Origin: Bilabrum cf. latius
Lineage: Eukaryota; Bigyra: Bicosoecida; Bigyra; Bicosoecida
Length of the DNA: 64,000 nucleotides
Reading direction: 5' to 3'
Assembly: GCA_965178125.1 (NCBI GenBank)
Contig: OZ237739.1
Span: 310,001-374,000 of the forward strand
The notes under the pieces were generated by a model that saw only the letters and a list, made by a program, of their open reading frames with translations, was not told the origin of the DNA and made no database searches. The translations under genes were made by a program, and so were the position numbers. Within the stretch, counting starts at the first letter, position 1. Each line of letters begins with the position of its first letter. Below are positions 11,201-22,864 of this stretch, piece after piece.

Positions 11201-12459
11201 CCGAGACGCTGGCCCGCGTGTCGGAGCACAGGCGCGTGGTGCTCGTAGAGCGACTCGCGGCGGCCTACAACGCGCTGAGGATGTCGAGGCCGGCGGGATT
11301 ATCGTCTTCGTTCTCGTTCTCGTCCTCGTCGTCGTCGTCGCGCGACGTGGCAGGGATGGGAGTGGCTGGTGGCAGGGCCTCTGCCCCGCGAAGGGGCGGC
11401 CGTCGGCGCGGGTCCGTGTCCCGGCAGATCCTGGATGCCGCGTACCGCGAGGCAGTGCACGGAGGCGTGGAGCTGCGCGGGAGCGGCCTTGCATCCGAGG
11501 TGGTGGCCAACGAGCACGTGAGCCTGGGTCTGGGGGGAGCCGGCGGAGGCAAAGGGGACGGGAGCGACGGCGCGACTGGGGAACAGCGGGCGGTTGCAGC
11601 CACCAGCAGGGTGCCGTTTGAAGGCAACGAGAGCGCGGGGCCAGAGGCAGGATCCTACGGGGCGCTCGCCGCTGGTGGCGCGAGGAGGAGGGACCCGCAG
11701 GGGGGCGCCCCCACCACTGTGTCGGAGGGGCGCGCGGGTGCGGTGCAGCGAACGAGGCGGAGGAGGCGCTCGAGCATCCTGCAGCAGTTGGCGCTGCAAG
11801 GCAGTGCAACGGGGAGCGGGTTGTCTCTGCTCGACGCGAGCGGGTAGCTGGTCTCTCGGGTGTTCCGCGCGTGGGCCTCTAGAGCCAGAGCGTACGGGAG
11901 GCGCAAGACCCGCGGTGTCGCCGCGATCCAGCTGGGCCAGGTGCATAGGAGGAAGGTTGCCGCGCGCGCGTTCTTTGGGTGGAGGAGGGTGGCCGCGCGA
12001 CGGTCCAGGCGGAAGCTGGCGGCTCGCATGCTGCTGGGCCAGTGGAAGGGCAGGATGGTGGCGAGGGCGCTGCGGAGGTGCATACGGAGGCTTCACCGGG
12101 CCGCAGCCGCGAGGGCTTTCGCGCGCTGGAAGGGCGTGTCGGGCGCCGAGGGTGCGCACGCTACGGCTCGAGCGGGCATGGAGCGAGGCATGGCGGCTGC
12201 TGCATCGCTGGCGGCCGGCATTGGATCCTTTGCATGGCGCACCGCGCGATGCGGGTCCGCGGGCGAGCTGTGGTCTGCTGCCACGGGCACGCTGCAGGAG
12301 GTGGCCGACGAGGTGCTGCGCTCCTGGGCCGATGCAGGCGGTAGCAACTTAGGTGGGGGTGCTGGCGGCGCGGCGGGCCGGTCCCGCGTGTGCGTGTGGG
12401 TATGCGACTCACAGATGGAGCAGGCGTGGTCCATGGTCTCGTCTGGTGACTACCAGGAA

Positions 12460-12510
<51 letters not shown>

Positions 12511-15378
12511 AGGCATGGGCATGGGCATGGATCAGGACGCGATGCGAGCGGGATGATGTTCCAGAGCCCGGGATTGGGAGGAAGCCTTGGCGGTGCGGGG
12601 CGAGCCAGAACGCGAGCGCGAGGAAGAGCGGGACGTAACCGAAGGGGATCCATGGCTGGGCTAGTAGACCGGCTGGCTGGGCTGCAGGGGGCCTCTGCCG
12701 CCCGCGAGGCGCACGTCGCCGGAGGCTCCCTCGGTCTCGCGCCCGAACCAGGGTCTGATAACCCGCAGCAGCTGCTGCCGGGCTCCAGTTCCCTGGGTCT
12801 GCCCGTCGGTGGGATCGCAGGGGGCGGGCGCGGGCCGGAGGCCTCCTTCCTGAGTGACTCTGGGGTGGAGAGTGATGGTCCTCCGGCGGTTGGCCAGAGT
12901 GGCGTCTCATCGTCGCTCGCCGGTCCGGGCGCAGCCCGAGGAAGGGCAGGGAAACAGGGCAGCCCGCGGCGAGGCCAGGGCGAGAGCAAGGGCGGAGGCG
13001 GAGGCGGGGGCGGGGGCGGGGGTGCAACGGTTGGCGGTGCGAGGGGCGGCATGGTCACGGAACAGGGGATGACTCTGCTGCAGCGGCAGCCGGTGCTGTC
13101 TCCGGAGGGGGCGGCCCTCGGGGAGGACCACGACGAGTCGCTGGCCTTCCTCCTCTCCCAGAGAGACCTTCCTTCGGGTGTGACGAGTGGTGGTGCACCC
13201 GGGGAGGGTGTCTCGTCCGCGGCGGCGGGGGCTGCTGCGGCGCTGCTGCTCAGCGGCGGGGGGCCCGCGGGTGGGGCGGGGAGCGAGGGCACGGGCTGGC
13301 GCCGCGTGCGCGTGGCGGTGGATGGCAGCCGGCTCGCGTCCCTTGTGCTGCGGTGCTTGTGCGGCGCGGGTGCGGCGGTGGGGATCGAGGAGCCTGTTCG
13401 AGCAGCGAAAGAGGCGGCGAGGGCGTCGGCGGCGCAGGCCAGATCGTCGCTCGCACAACCTCCGTCCGGAACAAGCAGTCGACACCCCCCCTCTGGCGCA
13501 AGCCACAGGGGGGGTGCAGATAAAGAGGAAGCCTCCGGTGTCGAACTGTCCGGAGCAGCAGGAGGCTTGACTGCTGGGGAACACGAAGCGATGGTTCCCC
13601 ACTACATCGGCCTGGCGTCCACTGACGGACCGCTGCGTGGTGCTTCCAGGTCATGCCGGAGCCTCCAGGCACAGGACACCGCGAGGCACCCGTGGTACGA
13701 CCCCAGTTGCGACCTGGCGGCACAGATGGCCCTCCAGGACGCGCACAACCACCGAGCGAGCGCCGCCGGTGCCGGTGGTAGGGCTCGGGAAGAAGCAGGG
13801 ATGGTGCGATCCACCACCGTGTGCGTGGGTGGGGGTGGCGCATCTGGGGGGGATGGTGGTTCGGACAACGTGACGGTCGTGGTGCAGCTGGCGAGGGCCG
13901 GCGGGCCGCCCCCACTCGAGGTGGAGTCGAGGCTCCTGGCGGCGGCCGCGCCCATATTCGCCGCTGCAGCCGCGCGCCTCTCCGGGTCCGTCAGGACAGA
14001 GGCCACCCGCGCGGCTGCCAGGGTGGCGATCGGGCGGGCCAAGGCCGAGATCCGAAGCGCGGCGCGTGACATGGCCACCGCCACCGACAGCTCCGAGCGC
14101 CTGCAGGCCGAGATGGGCCGGCTGCAGCGGAGGGTGAGGGAGCTCGTGCGAGACGGTGCGAGGTGGGAGCAGGAGAGGAAAGAGCTCCGGCATAAGGCAA
14201 GGGAGGCGGGCAGGGGCACGGAGCAGATCCAGAGGGAGGCGGCGGAGTCTGCGGCCAGGGAGGGGCAGGCGAGGGAGATGCTGCAGCAGGCGAGGCAGGA
14301 GGCTCGGCGGGCGGAGGAGGCTGCCAGCGTGGCGGCTGCGCGGGTGGAGCAGGAGCTGAAGAAGAGGCAGGAGGCGGAGGAGGCCGTGGCGCGCGCGAGG
14401 CAGTCTGCGGAGGCAGAGGCCGAGCGCAGGTGGGCGGGCGTGACTGAGCAGGCCCGTGCAGAGGCAGCGGAGGCGCAGGAGCTGCAGGCGCGACTGGTGC
14501 TGGCCGAGGACGATTTCGTTCGTTTAATGGGCCACTCCAGGCTCCTCGCGTCTACTCTGAGGGGACTCGTGGCTGCGGACGGCAGGATCACAAAGTCGAG
14601 GCTCAGGCGCGCCCTAGGCTCCTGCCAGTCGGTGGAGGACACGGACTCTGGGATCGATGCGATCGAGGCGCAGCAAAGGCAGGGTCAGGTGCCAGTGGCC
14701 GGGATGCTCCTCCAAGGACCGGACCAAAGCAGAGGCGGCGGAAGGGCGATGCCGCTGCTCACGGACGGAGTCAGCTCGACGACTGCCGTTGGCCGCTCTG
14801 CTCCCCAATCCATCCCTCCGCCGAGGCCTCCTTTCGCTCTGGTGGGGACGTCTCGCACGAGCGAGGGCAGCGAGCCATTCAGGGTCATGGGGGGGTCCTC
14901 CATAACAGGCAGCCACCATAACAGCAGGGCCGGTAGCGGTAGAGCAATTCTCGGCTCGGCTGGCAGTGCTGGTGCTGGTTCTGGTGCTGGTGCCGCTTTC
15001 GGTGGCATCAAGAAATCCACCAGCCGACGGGTTTCATTTTCCTCGGAAGGCGAGCACGGGGGCCGAGCACCTGCTCCGTCGTCTCCCGCGCGAGGAAGTG
15101 CTCACTCTGTCGCAAGGGAACAGCGCGCTGCGGGCTCCGACTCGCTAGGGGAAGGCGCCCCGTCGCTGGTGGACTCGAGCGTGATGGGGTAGCAGCAGCA
15201 GCAGCAGCAGCAGTTGCCACAGGGCGGCAAGGAGCTGGGGGTGGAGGGGTAGTCCGGGAACGGCAGGGTCGATGAGGGCGATGCACGCATGCAATCTCCC
15301 GGGCAAGAAGGGGGGCACTCGGATCTTTTGAGTCCTGCCTCGTGGCGCGAAGGGGGTGGGCAGGAAGGTCTTGGATGA
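8284..15378 (+). CDS. Sfi1-like centrin-binding-repeat and coiled-coil protein, 2,364 aa, five in-frame TAG
   Basis: ATG 8284 follows an in-frame TGA directly. The frame continues to TGA 15376-15378, crossing TAG at 8563, 10495, 11845, 15190 and 15250. Residues about 90-210 are a charged heptad-like helix. Residues about 216-945 and 1193-1286 are tandem helical repeats of 25-35 residues built around AxxxWR/FxxWRR cores and rich in Arg, Ala and Leu. This is the pattern of Sfi1-type centrin-binding repeats in centrosomal and basal-body proteins. A long low-complexity part follows, including a (Gly-His)n run at about 1392-1416. A second strong coiled coil spans about 1930-2095. TAG 15190 directly precedes seven CAG codons. 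A role in scaffolding centrin fibres at the basal body is inferred from the repeats; orthology to Sfi1 itself is not shown. A standard-code annotation would give several fragments. Confidence 0.78.
12459..12531 (+). repeat. (GGGCAT)n hexanucleotide repeat encoding Gly-His repeats
   Basis: About twelve near-perfect GGGCAT units, one changed to AGGCAT, lie in frame inside the Sfi1-like gene. They encode an alternating Gly-His run. The unit is a multiple of three, so copy changes keep the frame. Confidence 0.95.
15190..15213 (+). repeat. TAG followed by seven CAG codons (polyGln tract)
   Basis: In the frame of the Sfi1-like gene, TAG 15190-15192 is followed by seven CAG codons. If TAG were the true stop this polyGln-coding run would be 3' UTR. 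Read as Gln it is simply the first residue of an eight-Gln tract. Confidence 0.85.
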
Positions 15379-15457
15379 TATGAAACCAGATTTTCGGCAT
15401 AGAACTACACGGTATAAACACGAAACGCTCTCGGGAAAAAATACTTTTTCGGTCGCC

Positions 15458-16945
15458 ATGCTCGGCTACACCGCCGTCTTCTTGCTTGCATTTGCAGCTA
15501 CCATATCTGCCGAGCCAGGGCCTCGCTCATGGATGCCACTTCTGGAGGCAGGGACGCAGACTGGGGTCGTGTACGGCGAGGGTAGCTCACCGCTGGCTAG
15601 CAACAAGACGTCTGCTGGCTTCTAGATTCTCGTAAAGGCGGGGGCGCGTATCTTCCCCATGGCCATGGCCTGGAGTGATTTGGAGACATCTCCGGGCAAC
15701 ATTAATGTCACAGAGCTCGAGAACTTGCTCCAGGTGAGCATCCGCCTACTTTGTGGTCCGTTGTGAACGCCAGTTTTGGGTCAAATCCACGTCCTGGCAG
15801 CATGATTTGCCGCTCTTGTTCTTGCGATTTCACAGGTGTTGCATGCGGGTGGTTTCAGGGCCATGGTTCACATTGATCTGATCCAAACGTACGGCGTAAC
15901 GGTCCCCTCGGACTTGCAAGATCCTAAGGACCAGAACAAGCTCAGGCCAGGTCTGAATTTCGATTCTCTGCAGCTCATCCAGCGCTATCTCATGGTTCTC
16001 TCCAAGGCTGCCCCGCTGGTGACGAAGTACAACGGCTTTTTCCTCGGCTTCGGCCAAGAGGTCGGCCAGTTTTTGATCCAGAACCCCATCTACTAGGACC
16101 CCTTCGTCCGTCTGATTGCGCTCTCGGCGGAATTCAGCAGGAACGTAAGCTCGCCTCAGCTAGCCACGGGCGTGTCGCTCACACACCGAACCCTGATTGA
16201 CGAGCGCTCGCACCCCGTCATCGAGCACCTGCTCCAGGCCTGCGACGTCACCCCGCTCACTTACAAGGCGTGGGACTCCAAGAGCGATTTCATGGTAGAG
16301 GACCCCAGCGCCCCCGCCGAGGACCTCCCCGCCATGGTGCTGGCCCTCCCCCAGGGAGTCCCACTGGTCCTGGCCCAAGTGGGCTACGCCTCTGGGTATC
16401 TACCCCCGAGGAAGGCCGGGGACAACAGCACCATCTTCAAGCAGTACGCCTTCTACCACACACTCTTCTCCGTCCTCGCGGGGCCCGGGGAACAAGGGAT
16501 CGCGGGGGTCCTGAGGAGCGGCCAGGGGCACGGCAGCGCAATGGCAAAGCAGATGTCGCGCGGCGCCGCAGCGGTCACCGTACCACAGGAGGGGCCGCAG
16601 CGGTCACCGTCGCGCGGCGCCGCAGCGGTCACCGTCCCACAGGAGGGGCTCGGGGCCATTGCAAAGGGCCAGGGTGCGGGGCCCAGCATCCTGCGGGTGC
16701 TCGTCGTGGACATGCTCGTGGACGTGCCGCGTAGCACCTGCGAGCAGCTGAGTCGCCAGTACACCATCCCAGCCGTGTATCTGGAGGACCTGTGCTCCAC
16801 GGGCCTCTTCGCCGAGGACGGGGCGCAGAAGCCTGCGATGGACAGCGTGATCCACGGGTTTCTGTCGCTCTCGGCAGCGGCGGAAGCAGCCTCTGGCTCC
16901 TCACAGCCTCGCGCTGACGCAAGGAGGCTGGCTGCGGCGCTGTGA
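15458..16945 (+). CDS. Secreted TIM-barrel glycosidase-like protein, two exons, two in-frame TAG
   Basis: ATG 15458 opens a clear signal peptide (hydrophobic core YTAVFLLAFAATISA). Exon 1 is 15458-15733 and ends at CAG|GTGAGC. The 102-nt intron ends TTTCACAG, and exon 2 runs 15836-16945 to TGA, giving 461 aa. TAG at 15623 (residue 56) and 16094 (residue 179) interrupt it. The order of elements resembles a glycoside-hydrolase TIM barrel: AMAWSDLETSPG after the first strand, a GGF...VHIDLIQTYGVTVPSDL strand, then GFGQEVGQFL at the position of the usual GNEVxxYL strand-4 motif. The usual Asn-Glu there reads Gln-Glu, so activity is uncertain and no CAZy family is assigned. A tandem duplication lies at about residues 333-362. 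It probably acts outside the cell or in the secretory pathway. Confidence 0.7.
16559..16646 (+). repeat. Tandem duplication inside the TIM-barrel-like gene
   Basis: Two near-identical copies of about 36 nt (CGCGGCGCCGCAGCGGTCAC then CACAGGAGGGGC) are separated by a short related segment. They encode repeated RGAAAVTVPQEG units. The frame is kept. Confidence 0.85.
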
Positions 16946-17248
16946 GCGCGGTGCCCCTTTCCGGCTCTCGGTGGCAATTTGCGACCGAAGTGCTGCGTCC
17001 ACGCCGCCACAGTGACATCCGGGCTGGCACGTGTGCACGCCCGCTGGCGCGGCTTGAGAGGGTGGGGTGGACAGCACAGCTATTGTAGCTATAGTGATTT
17101 GTACTTGCTCAATAACAACACTTGCTTATTTACATTCAACACAACACTTGCCAGCCGGACAGTAGTTTACAGTGCCGTATGCCGGCATCCACCTGGCACG
17201 CCCAATCGTGGATGCCCCGAGAAACGCAGCCAGTAGAGCGGCTCAACA
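16946..17248. other. Intergenic region between convergent genes
   Basis: About 300 bp between the TGA of the TIM-barrel-like gene and the TGA of the GT8 gene on the other strand. It includes an AT-richer patch at about 17085-17150 that may hold 3' UTR ends. No gene or structured element is seen. Confidence 0.6.
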
Positions 17249-19588
17249 TCACTCGTGGACAATTGCGGGCCCTGCCATGGTCGTCCTGGTCGGCAGCCGG
17301 GCCGCCTCTGCGTCTGGATCCCCCGCCCTCCGCGCCTCCTCCCCGCCCATGCCCCTGTAGAACTTGCTGTACCACAGCGCCACGGGCTCTCGGAGGCATG
17401 CAGTCTTTCCCACTCTTTCTTCCATCCCGATCTTCGTGTCGCTCTGCTTGTCTAGACTTGCTGGTTTCTTCCCCATCGACGTGAAGTGCATGGTGAACGC
17501 ACCGTCATCGTACCCGGTGGGTCCCTCCCTGGGCCTCCAGGCCTTCCTGACTTGGGTGTCATTCGCGTGGGGCTCGTAGGGAATCCGCACCATCAGCTGG
17601 GACCCGTACAAGAGCTCCTTCTCTTCCGCTGTCAGGGAGCGGAAACGGCCAGCAGGTGAGCGAGCAGAGTTGATGCCGCCTGCCGCACGGTCGCCCCGCA
17701 AACTCTGCTGGTCCTGCTGCTGCTAGCCCTCTTGACCTGAGGTTGCTCCCTCTTGACCGGAGGCTGCTCCCGACCCACTTAGTTCTCTTTCTCCATCTAA
17801 TTCCTTCTCATTTGCCGCATCTTTGCCGGCCAGCCAACGCGCACCGCCATCCCCAGGCGACCTCCAGGTGCCGTTCCAGAGCGACCTGATGGTATCCACA
17901 TCAGGCTGCACTGGCCATTGCTCACTGCCAACGCTGCGCCAAGCCAGCGGTTGAAGTGCTCTCTACAGCCCGCCCTCTCCCTCCCCTGCCACTGCTGCAG
18001 CCGACAGCTGCCTTAGAACCCTGCTCCCATTGCCACCACCTCCACGCTGGGTCTACGTATTACGAATGACGCCGTCACCGCCCTCCTATCCGCCCTTGGT
18101 TCTATTTGCCTTCCTCTCCGCAGCCAGCTCGTAGAACTTTCTGAGTGGAGGCAGCGGCCTGTCCACGGGCCTGCCCTTGCCGCAGGGCACAGGCAGCGCG
18201 GGGTCGCACCCGATGGCCCGGAGGTACCCCGGGATGGCCTCTTTCTTGTCGTAGTCGAACCCGGGCGGATGCATGGGCGGGCCATACCACTCGTCATACG
18301 CCGCGCTCGGTGGCCGCGCCTCTCTCTCTTTCTTGGTGGCGTTGAGGGGCGCGGGCCAGCGCATCCTCAGCCTGGCCAGGAGATCCAATTCCACCTTGCG
18401 CCTGGCGCGGGAGTTCTTGGGAGCTGACTGCAGGACCCGTTCCTCGTGGGGGGTTGCAACCGCCCGCCAGGGCTCTGCGAATCCGGCCTCCACCGCGCTG
18501 GCCCGGGACAGTCCCAGCCACCTGGGGTTGCACGAGCACATGGTCGCTATCTGGTCGTACCTGGGGTCCAGGAAATGGATCAGGGGCATGCCTTTCTGCC
18601 TCCTCTCCAGCTCCTTCTCCAGATTGTAGCCCTTTGGTATGGCGGCGGTGTTTCCCGTCCTTGGGTCCCTGTGCTGCCCCTTGGCGTACTGGGAATCGAC
18701 GTACTGCACGTTGGGAATGTACGCGTGGTCCTGGTCCGACGTGTAAGGCCAGTGCCCGGGGGGGTCACCCTCGTGCCATGTCCTGATGTATACGGATCGG
18801 ATCACCGCCATGTCACCCTGCCTCCACTCCTGGTTCTGCGGGAGTGGCTTGTGCATCATGTCCTCGAAAAACTTGATCCTTTCCTTGGACGGCTTGAGGC
18901 TCCAGGTGCCCCCGCCCACCTTGCCGCCCTCGTTCAGATTGCAGGCATTCCCAGTCAGCGCGCAGATGAGCTCATCATCCGTGAGCAGCAGGTGGTCTAT
19001 GTTCCTCTGCACTATGATGTCCGAGTCCATCCAGAGCACCTTGTCGAACTCGTAAAAGCCCCACACCTTGAGCTTGCTGAGAGCCACGCCCCAGAACGTG
19101 GTGCGCCCCCCGGCCACCTGTTTGTTGTACTCTGTCTCCTTGAAGGCATCTACTACGCGCACCTGGACTCCGAGACGGTGGAATGCCCGCAAGTACTCCG
19201 GAGAAGCCACTGCAAGCGGGCTCCTCGAGTTGCTGCAGGTTGTCTCACCCTTGAGTAGGACGCTTTCCCCGTGATTCTTGCAGTACATAGAGCCAGTCGT
19301 TGGCTATACTAGCATTGCAATAAGATTGGGAACGCGAGTTCCTACGTCTCTGAGGCTCTGGAAGAGAGCTACGGCGTTTCGAGCCGAATCGTCAGTTGCT
19401 GCCATCGTTACTATAGCCTTTCTAGACAGGTCGCTCGTAGCCTACATTGATGGGATCAACCGAGACTAAGATAACTATCTATATTGCATGCCATAGTCGG
19501 AGGTCACCTGCTCAGCTCCAGGGGCAGCACCGGCGGATGCTTGAATAAGTGTGAATAGCACGACCAGAGCCCAGGTATGCCCAGCCAT
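17249..19588 (-). CDS. GT8-family glycosyltransferase with signal peptide, about 760 aa, five in-frame TAG
   Basis: ATG 19586-19588 begins a signal peptide (MAGHTWALVVLFTLIQASAG). Exon 1 (19508-19588) ends CAG|GTGACC. Exon 2 begins at 19465 or 19441; both acceptors end in TAG and keep the frame. Exon 2 opens with the GT8 first strand (KAIVTMAATDDSARNAVALF), then TAG 19304 within AML-VxP. Further on are YNK...LSKLKVWGFYEFDKVLW and the DxD motif in MDSDIIVQRN, which binds metal and UDP-sugar. The glycogenin-like HFLDPRYDQIATM segment follows. TAGs at 18086, 18053, 17963 and 17723 lead into a long low-complexity tail. The stop is TGA 17249-17251. It is probably a Golgi or secreted UDP-sugar transferase of the glycogenin/plant GUX-like class; donor and acceptor are unknown. 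Confidence 0.8.
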
Positions 19589-19951
19589 CGTATCAAAGAC
19601 CATTCAAAACCGACTGATAGACAAACAAATGCCAATCTAGTGTAGGCATGCGCTTCTAGCTTGAACGATGCCGCACGGCACAACTTCGTTTGGTGTCACA
19701 GTACGGACGCTTCGTGATAGGATATAGATCTAGTTTAAAGGAGACAAACCGCCAACGCACCTAGTGAGATTGAAGCAGTATGAATCCTTGATTCTTATGA
19801 TATGTCGATGGCTACGTGGTTGATGCGAGGCGGTAGGCGCCATGATCCAATCACTCCGAGTCTTCGCTGCAGCCGTGCCCACCCTGCACCTCCATCAATA
19901 GGTCATAGTCAACACATAAGCTGCACCACCGCATTTATCAATTTCATACCC
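19589..19951. other. Intergenic region upstream of the GT8 gene
   Basis: About 360 bp between the GT8 start and the end of the upstream 970-aa gene, both on the minus strand. It is AT-richer than the flanking coding DNA and should contain the GT8 promoter. No motif is recognisable. Confidence 0.5.
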
Positions 19952-22864
19952 TCACCGGCCCGGAGCCTCAATGGCTGTGGCCCCTGCCAGCGCTTGCCCT
20001 TGCTCCCCTCCCTGCTGACACTCGCGATACAACACCTCTCCGCATCGCAGCAACTGCCACGCACGAACGCGCAGGTCATTCAATCCCTCGAGTGCGTCCC
20101 AACCACTCTGACCGTCCCCACTTTGACCATGTAGCCGCAGCCGATCGAGTGGACTCTGGCCCTCCCTGACCCAACGGGGGCACCCTTCCAGATCCACGCG
20201 CAATGGGGGCCTGCAGCCGAGGGTGGGGCGCCAGCAGCCCGATGCAGCAGCCTCCGAGAGCAAACTTGCGATGCCTATGTCTCTCTTTGCAGGTTCGGAG
20301 ACAGTGGTGGATTTTGGTGCCGGTGCAGGGGATGAGCTCTAGTCCGAGGGTGTACTGGCAGCTGGGCTGCGTCCTCCATTGCCATGCTACTGCATCCAAG
20401 ACACGTCCCACAGCAGCACGTCCTCTTCCAGAACCGGCCTGTTCCAACCAGCCGCAATGTATGATGCACGCCCGCTCGAGGGAGCAGAAGACGCTGCCGC
20501 CGACGACTCATTGGCTGCACGCCCAGTGCCACGTACCGCCTGGCCGACGTCAAGCCATGTCCGCGACCCGACCGCTTTGCACAAGGCAGCTACCTCCCGC
20601 AGCAGCGCTCCTAGCAAGTCCCGGTGCGTGCGCATTCGAGGCGGAATCGGCTTCTTAGACGGGCTCATCTTGAAGGAATGGCTGCTGCCTCTCCGCCCCT
20701 TCGATCCCTTCGATCCCTACGCCCTCCCTCTCCCGGACCTCTCCGCCCCTCTTCTCCCAACCCCCGTTGCTGCTGGTACTGCTGTTCGTGCTAGTGCTTG
20801 CGTTCCTGCATGCGCTTGATTCCATCTGCCTCTGCTCGGTGCATCCATGGCTCCAGCAAGAGCTAGTCGCAAGACAGGGCCATGCCGCAGCGCACACTCT
20901 GCGCACACCCGAGCTACTGCCATCCACTTGCAGGCTGCCTCCAGCCTCTCCTAGCCACTTGCTCTACTGGCCGAGAACCGAACGCCTGCAACTGCGACTA
21001 CACCTGCGCCTGCGCCTGCAACTGCAACTGCACCATTGCCTTCGTGCGGCGTGCTTGGCCCCGCCCGAGATCGAGTCTAAAAAGGCCCGATGGCCTATGC
21101 CAACACACCCATTGAATCGGCAGTCCGCGTCTCAGTTCGTGCCCGCTTTGCCTTGGGCTCCGACGCTCCATGCAGCCCTTGCTCGCAGTTCAGTCCCTGC
21201 TCGGAGCTGGCACCGGCTTCGGCAGAGGCTTCCAGCACATCTCTGGGCCGAATGTGCAAAAGGGCGGCTCTGGAATGAGCGGTAACTCGACTAGCGAGCA
21301 ATATCCACGTGCGAAGGAGCATATTTCGCATGTTTTGCGTCCCAGCGGATTCCTCGGGTGGAGGAGGTGCACCTAGTCCTGTCTGCTATCGAGCAGCCGA
21401 GCCACCACCCCCGCGCCTGGAGCTATCAGCAGCTGGCTGAGTTGTCCTAGAGCTGCTGCCTGCCAACCATTGCTACTTGCACAGCCCGTGGCCCAGCAAG
21501 AGCAGCAGGATAGTGAGTGCTTGGCCTGGCTGCATCCAGCCAGCGTCCAACAATCGACGGAAATCTCGAGTCACCCTCGACTGCAGGAGCATGCCTCTGC
21601 TGGGTGCCCAAGCTCCCCCGTCCCGACTGCTGCCGTGGGTGTGCGGGCTGCAAGAAAGCTGACTCGCGGCCGGCTATGGCTATGGCTATGGCTTGGGCTT
21701 GGGCTTGGTCGGCATGCGTCGACCTGTGGCAGCCCTGCTGCCGTTTCTTGCAATTGCGCGGTCGTCTTCGCTGTTGCAGGCTTGACCCGCCGCGCTGGCC
21801 ACCATCTGCAGCATCCTCAGCTGCAGCAGCTTCCACATTGTCCTCCTGGCGACGCCTGACTTGACCTAGGCAGAGGCAGCATTGACATTCACGGGCTCCG
21901 GAGACTCGTCATGCAGCGCCCCAGCCGGCCTGGTCGCGGCACTGCCACCGTGACTGCGTCCAGCCGTGCTGCGCTCGCTCCGCAGCTGCGCCGACCCCGT
22001 ACTCTCCAGTCGCCGCACGAGCCGCGCCTGCCGAGCGACGGCTCTAGCGCTCGATGCTGTGCGCTACTTCCGGTGGGTCTGCCAGGCACGATGCGGTTGC
22101 AATGCTTGCACTGGCCCATCCGCGGTAGCGTGACTCGGGTCCAAGCCAGTGCCAGTGGCAGTGGCAGTGGCAGCCCTCGCGCCGCCTTTGGAGTTGGGTG
22201 CTCCGATCGGGCGCTTCCTCTTGCAACCGGCAGCCGATGAAAGCGGTGCTGGCGGCTATTGGACCCAATTAGGACCAGCGAGTGGGTCTTTTGGCTGACT
22301 GTCGGGCTGCTTGGATTGAGCGAGCGTCTCGGCCTGCCCCAGCGCGAGGCAGGCGGTCCGAACGACCTAGCGTAGTGAGGCGTGTGAAGCGAGACACGAC
22401 TCACGTCGCCACAGAGACAATGAATAGAATGCTGCCGCAGAGGCCAGCTGTTGCTTAGCTGCTTCTGTGTACCCCAGCTTGTGCAAGGCCAGTCCGTGCC
22501 TGCCAGCAGCGTGAGCCTGCCAGTACCAGACTCCTGGCGCCTGCCGTTTGTCAGCGCCTGAAAGCAGCCTCTCCCGGTACCGCATGATATCACCCTCTCG
22601 GACCAGCAATATCTGGATCAAGGCTCTCGCAACTGACTGATCACAATTCTGGAATTGGCATATTTCGTGCCGAAGGTGTCCACAGGATTGAGCGATTTGC
22701 AAGAGCAAGCTCGCATCTTTCGTTCGCGACGCCGCAGGGTGCACTTTAGTTTTCCATATATTAGCCTCACGCTTGATAGCGGCCTCCAGATTGACTGGGG
22801 CATCGGCGTCGTGGGGCTCCGTCACTGATTTGAACGCAAGTGCAACCTCGTCACAGAGCGCCAT
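19952..22864 (-). CDS. Unrecognised 970-aa protein, 15 in-frame TAG
   Basis: A single frame from ATG 22862-22864 to TGA 19952-19954, checked codon by codon, holds no TAA or TGA. TAG occurs at 22367, 22256, 22064, 21866, 21686, 21680, 21674, 21473, 21386, 21095, 21077, 20951, 20717, 20387 and 20339. The N-terminal 170 residues look folded and helical (for example VARALIQILLVREGDIMRY and HKLGYTEAAKQQLASAAAFY, which has a TPR-like feel). The middle is basic and low complexity, including an alternating Lys-Pro then TAG-Pro run at 21674-21695. A second helical segment lies near 20540-20650 (RTHRDLLGALLREVAALCKA). The frame stays open above 22864, so an upstream exon is possible. Without TAG readthrough only fragments would be annotated. 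I recognise no family. Confidence 0.6.

Noticed and set aside
9195-11621. An 808-codon plus-strand frame overlapping the Sfi1-like gene
   Set aside because: Gly/Ala/Arg-only composition typical of an off-frame reading of the GC-rich repeats.
8284-15378. Several separate coiled-coil genes ending at 8565, 10497, 11847 and 15192
   Set aside because: All segments share one frame, each ends only in TAG, and repeat patterns continue across the breaks. One gene with UAG as Gln explains them.
16151-16165. A 15-nt GTAAG...CAG intron in the TIM-barrel-like gene
   Set aside because: It is far shorter than any other intron seen here and is a multiple of three in an open frame, so it is read as coding.
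21475-21535. A secreted protein starting at 21535 with a strong hydrophobic leader
   Set aside because: The leader-like stretch lies inside a frame open for more than 440 codons upstream, so it is more simply an internal hydrophobic segment of the 970-aa protein. It is not excluded as an alternative start.
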